Position numbers and translations under genes: made by a program | Notes under the pieces: model-generated | What the model was told of the DNA's origin: nothing | Database searches by the model: none | The model's input: only the letters and a program-made list of their open reading frames with translations | Assembly: GCA_001970955.1 (NCBI GenBank) | Contig: MPUH01000176.1 | Location: 26,120 to 90,119, forward strand | Reading direction: 5' to 3' | Length of the DNA stretch: 64,000 bases | Origin: Stentor coeruleus | Taxonomy: Eukaryota; Ciliophora; Heterotrichea; Heterotrichida; Stentoridae | Shown: positions 30,501-41,356 of the stretch, piece by piece | Layout: the number at the start of each line of letters is the position of its first letter | Numbering within the stretch: position 1 is the first letter of the stretch

Positions 30501-30694
30501 TTTCAAAGATTTATATTCCTAATATTTAATGACTTTATTTCTTATACTTCCCACTTTTTTATCATTATCTATAAATAATCCACGAATCAGTTTTGCATAA
30601 AAAATCCAAAAGAAATTTCTTTAATCGTCTCCAAAAGATAAAATTTAAGAGGAGATTTTATGTAAAATTTTAAACATATAAGCTTTTTCTAATA

Positions 30695-31840
30695 ATGTAT
30701 ACACCCAAACTCGGTAGTTCATATTTAGCTTTTCTTCTCGGCCTTTGCAATGTACTCATAGGTTCATGTTCAAGGTATTCATTTTTAAGATTCGAAGCTG
30801 CAGTTAAAAGTGAATTGAGCTATTTGATTAACCAAATCAGCTACATGCTTGGGTTTTTATTTTCCGAGTATTACTTTTTAAAACTAGGAGAAAAATATTC
30901 AATTTCCCTTTTATGGATTAACTTCGCAATAAGTTATATTCTACTAATGTCCCTACATATAGAAAAAAGCCAATTCACACTATTCCTTTCAGGTCTTGGT
31001 TTTTGCATATCTTTTTTCTCACAAGCTTTACTACTTATATTAGAAATCGGGTATATTGCCCCATACGTCAAAAATAACCCAAATACATATGCTTTAACAC
31101 TACTACTTGTATTTAATGAACTCCCATGGATTATAGCAAGTTTTCTCTTACCAGTAAATATTTTAGTCAATATAGGGATTTTCTGTTCTTCAATCATCAT
31201 TTGTTTCTTACTAACAAAAGGAATAAAATCAAATATTAACTCAAATACTTTTGTTTCGAACCGTAAATCAATAACGATACTTCCTTTTTCTGCTTTTCTT
31301 ACAGAATTCTACGCTTTTGGGGTAAAAATTATACAGGCATATTTAGGCATTTATCGTATTGGAGGAGAAATTATCAGATATGATGATGTGTATTTTATAG
31401 AGTCTATAGCGTATATTACTGGAGCTTTTCTTGTAACAATACTTTTGAATTTGAATAGAGGTTATTTGATATTAGGAATTATTGTTTCTGTGCCGATATT
31501 TTGCACACTTTTCATATCTTTGTTTCAAGATACAAATGCTTTTGTTATTGTAACTGCGTTTTGTATTAATATGTCTTATGGGATTATGGAAATACTTAAT
31601 TTGTATCTGATTGTGTTGAATAGTAACAGGCCTGAGTTTTTTATTGGGATGCTATATTTTGTAGGGGGGCTTGTGGAAGTGTTGATATATATGACTTATA
31701 AGTGAGGATTATTTAGGATTTTTTTACCTAATTTATACCCGTTTTTAGCTTTGTTTTTTTTATGTGCGCTTGTAGCGGCTAAAGTGTTAAAGAAATCTGA
31801 TTCTGGACTTTTTAGAGAGCGAAGGGATATGAAAAACTGA
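30695..31840 (+). CDS. MFS-like multi-spanning membrane protein 1 (371 aa after splicing)
   Basis: About eleven to twelve hydrophobic helices and few charges; the fold resembles a small major-facilitator-type transporter, but I see no signature naming a substrate. Two introns are inferred from the tandem paralogue at 32077-33213: 31322-31336 (stop-free) and 31702-31716. The second removes an apparent stop and adds a further helix (YPFLALFFLCALVAAKVL) and a basic tail ending at a TGA at 31838-31840. Shared motifs include the N-terminal GSSYLAFLLGLCN, NNPNTYALTLLL and RPEFFIGMLYF. It is a tandem duplicate, same strand, 236 bp apart. Confidence 0.8.
31322..31336 (+). other. 15-nt stop-free intron, MFS-like gene 1
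   Basis: GTAAAAATTATACAG. If retained it adds VKIIQ. The paralogue has a stop-containing intron at exactly the same place (after Phe-Gly), so splicing is strongly inferred. Confidence 0.9.
31702..31716 (+). other. 15-nt intron with GTGAG start, MFS-like gene 1
   Basis: GTGAGGATTATTTAG. It removes an in-frame TGA and opens a 41-codon terminal exon. Same position and phase as the paralogue's intron at 33090-33104. The only one here not starting GTAA. Confidence 0.88.
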
Positions 31841-32076
31841 TTTTAATGTGAGGATTTTTGGTAATAATTAATTAAAAATTATGGTTTTATATAAGAATAA
31901 TTAGGTTTTATGTTTGAAAATTTGGTTAAGTTTGGATAATAATAGTAATTAGGCCATATTTTATTTGGTTTTATGAGTATATTTGCTGACTTTAACAATT
32001 TTTTGGAGATTTACATAAAAATTGTTGAAATTATTTAGTTTTTATAATATCAAATAAATAATTAGGTATAAATATT
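31841..32076. other. Short C-poor spacer between the two MFS-like genes
   Basis: 236 bp, T/G/A-rich, with no recognised signal. Confidence 0.4.
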
Positions 32077-33213
32077 ATGTATGAACTTAAATCAGGTGAT
32101 TATTACACAGCTATTATACTTGGAATATGCAATTGTATTGTAGGATCGTGCACTTATCCTGCATTAGCATTAATCCAAAAGAATATCAACGAAAATCTTG
32201 TTCAATTTATGACATCCTTTGGCATAGTATGTGGGACTTTAATCGCTGAGGTTTTCTTCGCAAAACTTAGTAAGAATCATGCGATCCCAGTAATTATGCT
32301 AATGTTTCTTATCTCAGTATTTCTTATATTTTTTTTAAGCTCTTATCAAAGCAATCTTGCTAAAGCCTTTGCCCTTTTAAGCTTCAGTTGGAATTTTTCA
32401 GTACAAATGCTCCTATTTATAGTAGAACTTGGATATTTATCAAAATACATAAAATCAAACCCGAATACATTTTCCCTTACAGTACTTTTATCTTTAAACC
32501 AGTTAGGTTTTATATTCGGTCCTTTATTTCTAAACATAAAACTCTGGCAATATGCAATACTTTATATAATTGTTATTTGGATTAGTATTATAGTTACATG
32601 GAGATTTGAAGTTGAACCAAGGTTTTTTGCCAATATTTCTGAATTAAAAAAAAATACAACTCTACCTTTTTCTGTCTTTAGTATATCATTTTATTCATTT
32701 GGGGTAATTTTTATATAGGCAGTCCTAGCAAGTTATGATATCATTGCTGAAAACAACTCAGATAAATTTACTAGTCAATTTATTATGTTTAGTATGACAT
32801 TAGGATATGTTATTGGTTCAAGTATTATAACAATTCTTATAAACAAGTCACAATTTTCATTAGCTTTTATTATTCTTGGACTTTCAACTATTGGGTATAT
32901 ATTTATTATACCATTTGGATTTGAGAATTATTTATATTGTGCTACTGGGGTTATTGGATGTAGTTTGGGGATGATTGAGAATATTAACATTAGGATTATT
33001 ATTGTAAATAGTCTTAGACCAGAATTTTTTATTGGGCTTTTTTACTTCCAGACTTATGTTTTGCATGGAGCATTTGTTATATTTTATAAGTAAGGAATAT
33101 GTAGTGTGTTTATTAAAAATATTATTGTTTATATGGTTTTTTCAAGCATACTTACTATTAGTGGATGTTTTATTATGCATTCAGCATTGAAAACTACTAA
33201 AGGGAAGGATTGA
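32077..33213 (+). CDS. MFS-like multi-spanning membrane protein 2 (368 aa after splicing)
   Basis: Tandem paralogue of 30695-31840 with the same helix pattern and motifs (MYELKSGDYYTAIILGICN, KSNPNTFSLTVLLSLN, LRPEFFIGLFYF). Two introns of 15 nt are needed: 32704-32718 holds a TAG that otherwise cuts the protein after SFG, and 33090-33104 holds a TAA that otherwise ends it after VIFY. The last exon gives one more helix (VYMVFSSILTISGCFIM) and a Lys-rich tail with a TGA at 33211-33213. Transport activity and substrate are unknown; MFS membership is inferred from helix number and layout only. Confidence 0.82.
32704..32718 (+). other. 15-nt intron 1, MFS-like gene 2
   Basis: GTAATTTTTATATAG. 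Contains an in-frame stop. Removal joins YSFG to AVLASYD, aligned with the paralogue. Confidence 0.95.
33090..33104 (+). other. 15-nt intron 2, MFS-like gene 2
   Basis: GTAAGGAATATGTAG. Removal replaces an apparent stop with a 36-codon exon encoding a membrane helix. Confidence 0.9.
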
Positions 33214-34066
33214 AAAATTTTGATTTTAGTAAAAAAGTAAGTAAAAATTTTGTTTAGAAGTTTAGTATATATTATAATAAAAAAAGTATTTGCTTATGTA
33301 TTGAATTTATTATATAATAAAAAAATTGTTGTTAGTTAAAATGTATGCTGATATTGTTTTTATTGATCAGCAGCTTTATAGTTTTATTTTTGAAGCTATA
33401 ATGAGTAATTTTGATATGTTATGATACTTGAAAAATAAAGATATGATTATATCGAGGTGTTTTGGATATAATTTTTTTTTTTAGATATCTTCCTATAAGT
33501 TTAATTAAATTATGTAAAAATAATATATTTTACTTGATTTGGTATATTAGATTATGATAATTATGTAAAAATAATATATTTTACTTGATTTGGTATATTA
33601 GATTATGATAATTATGTAAAAATAATATATTTTACTTGATTTAGTATATTAGATTGTGATAATTATATTAAAATAATACTAACGAACTTAGTTTGGGTTA
33701 TAAAATTGCATCAAAATATATGGAAATAAGAAATATTTAATTATCCTTACAAATAATAAAAGTAATTTAAACTAGAGAAATTTTATTTGGTTAATGTATG
33801 TATTGCTTTTATTGAGTACTAAAAGTGAATGCTTTTGATAATCATTACTATAAAAAGTAATCTTTTGTTAAAACTTACTTTTATACTTAATGTTTGTATG
33901 CTGAAATAAAGAAGTGCATACTTTGATAAATTATTATATAAAAATAATTCTTTTGTAATGACTGACTTTTATGATAGTTAAAAACTTTATTTTTCACGCT
34001 TGTATGTTGAATAAAAAAATCCCTATTCATATTCGCATATTTAAGTAAAATTGTCTACAATTAATT
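33214..34066. other. Spacer, 853 bp, with a 51-bp minisatellite
   Basis: Contains the 3 x 51-bp repeat at 33509-33661. The rest is AT-rich with no recognised element. Confidence 0.5.
33509..33661. repeat. Minisatellite, three 51-bp units
   Basis: Units start at 33509, 33560 and 33611 (ATTATGTAAAAATAATATAT...). The third has a few substitutions and a partial decayed fourth follows. No N is present. Confidence 0.92.
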
Positions 34067-37000
34067 ATGGGAGAAATCGCACAACCACTTATAGGAAATC
34101 TCCATGGTAGGAATGAAGATTTAAATAATAATCAACGAAATCATTTTGGTGAAATCAAAGAAACAATAGCATCTTTGAGTAATAATAACATCAATGATAA
34201 TACAATAAAAGAAATAAACTTCGAAAATATTTTAGATGGATTTGAAATGAAGCCTTTTACAAGTTTTAGCCATGATGATAAATATTTAGTTCTAACCTTT
34301 AACGACAATAGGATATTTCTTTATCAAATTTCTGATGGGACCACGACAATTTTAAAAGAAAATGAAAATGAAGTAACTTTATTAGAATTCGGAAATAATT
34401 ATTTTCTTGTAAGTGCATCAAACATTGGTGAAATAACCTTATGGGAAAATGCTTTAGTTAATCCAGGAAATTTTGAAGTGTTAAAAATTGATACTCAAAA
34501 TTTATGTTGTTTAGTTTTAAGCATAAAAAACACATATCTAGCAGTAGGATATGAAAATACAGTAGAAGTTAGGGGAATTCCTAATCAACTTGAGATTGTT
34601 TTAACTATAACTTATGAAAATAAAATGAATTCTGTCATTTTTAATTTAGATGAAACATTAGTTATTACTGGGTCAGATGATAATGAAATTAGAGTTTTTG
34701 ATATACAAACTAGGGATTTTCTGCATAGCTTGAAAAGACATGAAAATAAAATTAAAAATTTTGCTGTAGCGGAAAGTGATTATGGGAAAATTTTCACAAG
34801 TGCTTCAGAGAGTGAGTTTTTTGTATGGAATTTAGATTCTTTTAAAGAAGTTATGCTTTATCAAGATCAAAATTTACAGATATCAAATGCTTCATTGAGT
34901 TCAGATGGAAAATATCTTGCAGTAGGGTTTACAGAAACAAGTTTTATAAAAATCTGGAATGTAGAAGATCAATCAATAAAAGCAGAAATTGATTTAGGCC
35001 TTAATATTATTGAAAAAGTTATTTTCAGCCCTAATGGAAATTACCTTTTTGGAATAGGCGGTGATAAGATTGTATTTCAAGAAATTAAAACTTATGAAAA
35101 GAGAATAATAACAAGGGATGATGTTATTAATTCTATTGCTTTGAATTATGATGGAGATAGATTGGCAATCGGTGGAAATAATTCAAAGATAACAGTATTT
35201 GAAATGGAAAATTATACGATATTAGAGGAGAATAAATTCCAATCCAAAATTAAATCTCTTCTTTACGTTAAAAATAACCAAAATGAAAACTTTATTGAAT
35301 ATGGATTACATAATGGACAATGCGAAATAAGAAGCATGAATATTAATAAGAACTTTAATAATGTGATAAAAACAATGGCTGCTAGTTCGGATGGTAATAA
35401 AATTGCTATATCGATAAATAACTCATCATCAATTACTCTTATAATTCAAAATATATTTAAAGAGCTTACAGGGCATACTAAAGACATTAATTGCTTAGTT
35501 TTTACTTGTAACAACAACTATTTGTTAAGTGGGTCTGAAGATAATCTTATAATAATGTGGGATTTATTAGATTTTATTGTGATTAAAAAATTTGATGATC
35601 ACAACAATTGGGTGAATTCTATTGCAACTAATATAAATGACTATGCTGCAAGTGGCTCAAGTGATAAAACAATCATAATTTGGAACCTAAATTTATTACG
35701 TAAAGACTTTTCTTTAAATGCCCATAATGAAAAAATCACAAGTGTTAGTTTTTCTTACTGTGGGACATATCTTGTAAGTGGATCATTTGATAAGACTATT
35801 AAAGTTTGGAATGTTACTGAAAAACGCCTTGAATATATTATCACAGGTCATACAGGAAATATTATATCAGTGTTGTTTTTAAGAAATAATGATGGTATTA
35901 TAAGTACTTCTATGGATAGAACAGTAAGATTATGGAATACTTACTTTCAAAATAATGTTCATAATACTAGAGTGGTTAATAACCCAGGAGGATTGATAAG
36001 TTTAGAACCAGGTTATCAAGATGCATTAGATTATAAGTTTTTGATTACGTGTTTAAAACAAAAAACGCTTAAAAATATCTCTATCAACAGCTTAAATTGT
36101 AGCATCGGCCACTGCAATTTTACAGGAGTCCACTTTGCCGCTTATACTGGATGTTATCAAGCTATTGAAAAACTTATTGAAAACCCAATCCTTCATCTGA
36201 AAACTGATATCTATGGTTATTCACCATTAAGATACTCAATAGAAACCCAAAATCAGCAAACTACAGACTTACTCCTTAAATATATAATTATCTTATCAGA
36301 ATATCCTCAAAGTGAAATTTTTATCTCATCTTTTCATTCCCTTCGTAATGATCTTCCTTTAATAATCAGAGACTCATCTAATCATTTGCAAAAATTTTTT
36401 GATTGTAGTTTATATGGAACTTTTGATGAAATAAAATTTGAAGAGCCAAATAATAGCTTACCTATTATATTAACTCAAAATAATTATAAAATATCAATAG
36501 ATGACTTTAAAAAAACTCAAGAAATTGTAAATGAAAATACTAGAAATGAACAAAACTTAAAACTACCTCTTTATTTAAAATATTCTTATATAAATTTTGA
36601 ATGTAATTACTATACAGCAAATAATTCGAAAATATTCCAATCATTAGTACTACATAAAAATGAAGATATTTTCAAAACTGAGTTTATCCAGTTTATAATT
36701 GAATACAATTGGAAAAAAATAAAATATTTTATTTGGGTTTTATTTTTTATCGAGTTTTTATACCATATTTTCCTTTATTTTGCGATTGTTATATGGTCAA
36801 ACAATTATGATTTAATGAATTATATAGCTTTTGGGATTACAATTGTACTTGGATTAAATGAACTGATTCAATATATGATTGACAGGGTTTCTTATTGGAA
36901 AAATGAATGGAATATATTGAATATTTGTAAAATTCATTTGACTTTTTCATATTATGTGTTTCTGTTTTTTAATAAAAATTTACTTGAGCTTTTTGGATGG

Positions 37001-37719
37001 AGTGATGAAAATTATAATGAATCAGAATGGTTTAAATTTGTTACATGGACTTTGTTATTAGTTAATCTTATTAAAGGAGTGTGTGTATTTAAGATTTTCC
37101 AAGTAACAAGGAAATATATTAGATTTATAACTTCAAGTTTGAAAGAAATTATGGCTTTTATGCTGATTTTTTTATATACAGTGATTGCTTTTGGAGCGTT
37201 GAATGTGTATACAGAAAATGGTCAGATAAATTTTAATGAGATTTTCCTTATCCCATTTAGCTTTTCAGTAGGGGATATTAGTACCGATCAGGAAACTTCC
37301 GGATTAAAAGGCTTGACAATAATATTTGCTATTACTATTGATATTATAATAATGCTTAATATGATCATATCTATTCTTAGTGATTGTTTTGATGAGTTTC
37401 AATATAAAGATGATATNATATTTATAACTATAGAGAAATGGCTTTTATTATATATGAAGTTAAATGCTTTAAAAATCTAATATACAATGAAACACCAGAA
37501 AAAGGATACTTACACATATGTCTTGATTCTACTCAAGATTCATCTTATAATTGGAAAGGAAAAGTACTTAATTTAAGAGATTGTATTGATAATTCGATTG
37601 CTAGTATTAAAAATCAAATGAAAGCGAATGAGAATGAATTAAATGCTAGAATCCAGAAGATTGAGGAAAATACAAATCAAATTGTTGAGCTTTTAAGAGG
37701 AATTAACAATAATAAGTAG
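34067..37719 (+). CDS. WD40-ankyrin-TRP-like ion channel fusion A (about 1210 aa)
   Basis: Residues about 60-630 are WD40 units (for example DDNEIRVFDI, EDNLIIMWDL, SDKTIIIWNL, DKTIKVWNV, DRTVRLWNT), enough for two propellers. About 685-740 is ankyrin-like (GVHFAAYTGCYQAIEKLI, DIYGYSPLRYSIE). From about 880 to 1110 are six TM helices, an S4-like NLIKGVCVFKIFQVTRKYIRFI, a pore segment and the S6 end IIMLNMIISILSDCFDEFQ, as in TRP-type channels; a short C-terminal coiled coil follows. The frame breaks at the N at 37417; merging the 4-nt overlap ATAT gives DDIYNYREM, matching IYNYSEM in paralogue B. A stop-free intron candidate lies at 36603-36617. Confidence 0.9.
36603..36617 (+). other. Candidate 15-nt intron (stop-free) in channel A
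   Basis: GTAATTACTATACAG matches the full consensus. Splicing changes FECNYYTANNS to FESNNS, about the spacing of paralogue B in this linker. Not proven. Confidence 0.6.
37417..37417. other. Assembly N causing an apparent frameshift
   Basis: Left side ...GATGATAT, right side ATATTTAT...: a 4-nt overlap. Merging it removes 5 characters, restores the frame and makes the total length divisible by three. Confidence 0.85.
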
Positions 37720-38919
37720 TTTAGTGGAATTAGATAACTCAATTTATTTCTTAAAATTATGCTAAAAAAAAAACTTGTGAGTTGGGACATAATCAATTTA
37801 TAGTCTTGTTAGTAAAAATTATAGATGGTTAATCCCTATAAAAATTATAAAAATAAAATAGTAAAAATTAATATAATTCATAAAGAAATCACTAAAATAA
37901 TAATAAAATTTTCAGCTAAGCGTTATGACAATTTTTACTAAATTTCCGTTTTTATAAAAGCTTAAATGCTAAATAATTTTTTTTATAATAAAAAAATAGA
38001 CTATTAAATAAGAATAGGGTACTTGTAAATGTTCTGATATTTTGTTAAAGGTTGAATTATTATGTTTAGAATGCTAAATAAAGTAATGCTTTAGATATGA
38101 TATAAGAAGATGCTTTTTAGAAAGGATTATAATATTTGGTTTAAAAGCGATTATTAAATATGTATTTTAAGAAATAACTATAGAGACAACCAGATTTTCT
38201 TATGATTAAAAAAATTAAACTCTTTTATACAAATTATTATAAATTATCTATATTTCTTCACATTGTCCTTTAAGCCTATAAAATAACTAATAACAATTAT
38301 TTTTTTAGAATATATAAAACAATGAAACAATAGTAAATTAGAAATCCATAAATCCTTAAACTTAAATCTAAGAATTCCACAAGAAAGGGATACATAAAAA
38401 AATCAACTTTTTTTATTATCAAACCTTTATCTTTCCTTAAATCAATAATGCATTATCAAAACTTCTAATCTTTCACATAATCATCATAAATACATTATAA
38501 ATCCATCATAAACCTTAAAACACTTTTAATCTCAAAAAATCAAAAACCTTAAAATAACCATTTTCTATGAATATTATCCCTATGTATAAAAGCATTTTAG
38601 TATTTTCCTTATAATCCTCTAAAACCCAATATACCATCCTAAAACTAATCTACAAATTTTATCAAAAATTAACATGCAAGCACCCTCTATCTTCAACCTA
38701 AAAAACCTATAAAAATCCCTCTAATCCAAAGTAATGACAAAAAAAAGTCATGATATTTCCCTAAACTCCACAACAAAACCCCTAAATTGTTATACCAACC
38801 CTAAAAAGTGCTTTAAAAAATAAAAAAATCAGCAAATACTCTAATTATCTCTTCCCATATCACAAAAACCATAAAATTCTAAAATCACTCTTACTAGACT
38901 AGATAAATTAATTGAGTAT
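37720..38919. other. Spacer, 1.2 kb, right half strongly G-poor
   Basis: Between convergent genes. 38230-38900 is A/C/T-rich and nearly lacks G on the plus strand. No gene, RNA or repeat recognised. Confidence 0.5.
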
Positions 38920-39261
38920 TTACAAATCTTCACTGGCTGTACTGCTTGACTCAAAATTTAAAAATTTTTCGTCGTAAATTATAGGATTGATTCTGTGCCT
39001 TGTTGGAGGCCTTTCTGAAAGCCTTGAAAAAAGTGGTGATGGAAGAGATTTACTTGTTGGAAAACTGGTAAATGAGTTAAGTATGCAACTAAGCTCGGAA
39101 TGGAGGACTTCATTTTCTTGATCACAACTGAAGGATCTCTGTAAGGGACTTATTGTATCAAAAGGGTTAGTTATAGTCGCTCTGAGAATACTTTCTGTTA
39201 TTCTCATTGGCTTTGGTGACAATATAACTGGGCCTTCAGTTTTTCTGATGATTTTTTCCAT
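38920..39261 (-). CDS. Small hypothetical protein (113 aa)
   Basis: An open frame in otherwise stop-dense DNA, with base composition of a coding region (less AT-rich than its flanks) and the usual G-poor/C-poor flanks. The protein is Ser/Pro-rich and polar, with no membrane segment: ILSPKPMRI, SPLQRSFSCDQ and RLSERPPTRHR suggest a disordered, possibly phosphorylated protein. No domain recognised. No intron motif. Confidence 0.55.
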   Translation of the reverse strand: MEKIIRKTEGPVILSPKPMRITESILRATITNPFDTISPLQRSFSCDQENEVLHSELSCILNSFTSFPTSKSLPSPLFSRLSERPPTRHRINPIIYDEKFLNFESSSTASEDL

Positions 39262-39467
39262 AAATTATATAAGACTCTTAATGGATTTAGTATGCGATTG
39301 TCTTTATTTGTAGTGATTTTTTAGGTTTATTTTTTTATATGAGAAGTATATAAAAGGTATCTTTTAATGGAATATAAATGAGTTTTAAGGGTAGTTAGGG
39401 TGAGATAATAACAAAAATCAACATTATAAACTTATTCCTTAACAAAATTCATATAAAAATAAAACTA

Positions 39468-40370
39468 TTATGCTGTATTAAAAGAATACTCATCATCTTC
39501 AATAATTTTCTCCATAGCGACTTCTGGGGGCTCATTTTCAGGAACACGTACTTCTCCAAGCCTATTCCCAGTGCCAGAAAACGGTACAAAAATTTCATTA
39601 GCTCTCGGTCTTTGTATATTCACATCTTCACATTCTGCAAAAGCATATCTAGAAAATTTTACCAATGGTCTAAATATCGTTATTTCAAGCTTAGAAACAA
39701 GACAATTTGGTATTAATATCCAATTCATATACCCAGTTAAATCTAAATATCATTTACGTAAATGTCCTATTATAATCCCTAAAAGCATTTCCCAGAATCT
39801 ACTTATAAGAAAAACAGATATCCAAAAAAAAAAAATCCAAGGGAAATATTGACTTTGTATTTGACAAGGCGAACATAAGAATTTTATATATGATTGAGGG
39901 TTTTTATTGTATTTCAAAACTAATTCTATCATGATAATTGGCCAGATACCAAAGAATGGGAAAATACTGAAATGAGCGAATAAAGTTGAGGATATCCATT
40001 TTAGTAAATATATTAGGCCTAAGTATAATAATCCAATATTTATGATGTAATAACCAAAGAAAATAATGTATCTTGAAGTTCCTAAAAATCTTTCACTTTC
40101 ACTTGTAGTTGTTGTATAAAGATATAGTGATATAGATGTTATTAAGATACCTGAAGGCTGGTATGGGTAAGTCAGCAATGTCCAAAACCATTTTCTGTCG
40201 GCGAAATTTTCGTAGGATAAGTACAGTGAATGTACAGAATATGGTGGGGAATACGATAAAATGCAAAGGATAGAACTGATCCAGAAAATATAAAAGGTAA
40301 AAAGAGGCATTTTATCCCACCAGTCTTTTATTTTAACACAAATATCTGTTCTTGATCCATTTGAAGACAT
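39468..40370 (-). CDS. Rhomboid-like membrane protein A (295 aa)
   Basis: Two frames join after the 15-nt intron 39743-39757 is removed. An N-terminal WWDKMPLFTFYIFWIS segment, FWTLLTYPYQP and five to six membrane helices resemble rhomboid-fold proteins of the derlin/UBAC2/TMEM115 kind. The junction gives GIIIGHLHLTGYMN, like a TM6 HxxG region. No rhomboid GxSG serine motif is visible (FFGIWPIIMIEL instead), so a pseudoprotease is more likely than a protease. The C-terminal tail is cytosolic and acidic, with PFSGTGNRLGE. Paralogue of 40442-41356, 71 bp away on the same strand. Rhomboid assignment is inference. Confidence 0.7.
39743..39757 (-). other. 15-nt intron, rhomboid-like gene A
   Basis: Sense GTAAATGATATTTAG. 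Contains an in-frame TGA. Removal joins IIIGHL to HLTGYMN. Confidence 0.93.
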
Positions 40371-40441
40371 ATTTTACAAAAAAGACCCCAACTTTTTCTC
40401 ATATAAAAAACATAAACTATTTAAACTCTTTATAATTTCTA

Positions 40442-41356
40442 TTAAATTAATCTATTCGGCAAATTTTTATTCCTAGTATTCGTCCCATAAGCTTGTCCTG
40501 ATAAATTCCCAAATTCAGTCTCATCATCTTCACCTAATCTATATCCTGTTCCAGTAAAAGGAGTAAATTCATTTGACCATTGATTCCTTTGTATACCAAA
40601 ATTTGAACTACCATTAAACTCATCTACAAAAGCAAATGATGAAAGTTTAGTTAAAGGATAAAATAGAGTCCTTTCAAGTTTAGAAGCACATGATTCAGAT
40701 AAGATTATACAATTCATAAACCCTGATAAATCTAGATAGAAATTACGTAAATATCCTCCTGCGATTCCTAAAGTTATTTCCCAAATTCTTCGGGATATTA
40801 AAATTGCTATGATAAAATAAATCAAAGGAACGTATTTGGATTTTATTAAACATGGGCAACACATGAATTTTGATGAAGAATCTGGGTCTTTATTAGATAG
40901 TAATACTAATTCGATCATGACCATAGGCCAAAGTCCTGAAAATATGGAGGTTTTCATTGTAGAGAACAAAGGTAGTGATATATTTTGTAAAAGATAGGAT
41001 AAGGCAACGAATATGGAACCTAGGAGGATTGAGTAAAATCCGAAAAAAAATATGTACCTGACAGTTCCTAGGTTTCTTTCGTTTTTGTTAGCACTTGTGG
41101 TGAAGAGATAGAGTGAAAATACTGCAGATAATAATCCTATAGCTTGATATGAATAGGTCAGCAATGTCCAAATGTAATAACTTTCTACAAAGAGTTGAGG
41201 ATTCAAAGCTATAAACCAGATTGGATATCCTTCAAAATATGATGAGATACATAGTGGAATCGATAGAAAAAGAATAAATGTTGTAAACAGAGGCAAACGA
41301 TTCCACCAGTCTTTCACTTGGGATCCTACATCATTCTGAGGATTAGTAAAAAACAT
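40442..41356 (-). CDS. Rhomboid-like membrane protein B (299 aa after splicing)
   Basis: Paralogue of gene A with the same order: WWNRLPLFTTFILFLS, YIWTLLTYSYQA, LGTVRYIFFFGFY, FSGLWPMVMIELVL, then a tail with FTPFTGTGYRLGEDDE. The frame is open throughout (304 aa), but a 15-nt segment at 40732-40746 lies exactly where gene A has its stop-containing intron and fits the same consensus. Splicing changes GGYLRNFYLDLSGFMN to GGYLHLSGFMN, matching GHLHLTGYMN. No catalytic serine motif is seen. Location is probably ER or Golgi by family analogy. Confidence 0.72.
   Translation of the reverse strand: MFFTNPQNDVGSQVKDWWNRLPLFTTFILFLSIPLCISSYFEGYPIWFIALNPQLFVESYYIWTLLTYSYQAIGLLSAVFSLYLFTTSANKNERNLGTVRYIFFFGFYSILLGSIFVALSYLLQNISLPLFSTMKTSIFSGLWPMVMIELVLLSNKDPDSSSKFMCCPCLIKSKYVPLIYFIIAILISRRIWEITLGIAGGYLRNFYLDLSGFMNCIILSESCASKLERTLFYPLTKLSSFAFVDEFNGSSNFGIQRNQWSNEFTPFTGTGYRLGEDDETEFGNLSGQAYGTNTRNKNLPNRLI
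40732..40746 (-). other. 15-nt stop-free intron, rhomboid-like gene B
   Basis: Sense GTAATTTCTATCTAG. In frame without a stop. Positionally identical to the intron in gene A. Confidence 0.9.

Larger units (their letters stand above)
29951..30694. other. Spacer, 744 bp, with two N-flanked duplicates
   Basis: Between divergent genes. C-poor to about 30520, then G-poor. Two duplicates with N at 30205 and 30412 occupy most of 30145-30500. No other feature. Confidence 0.55.
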
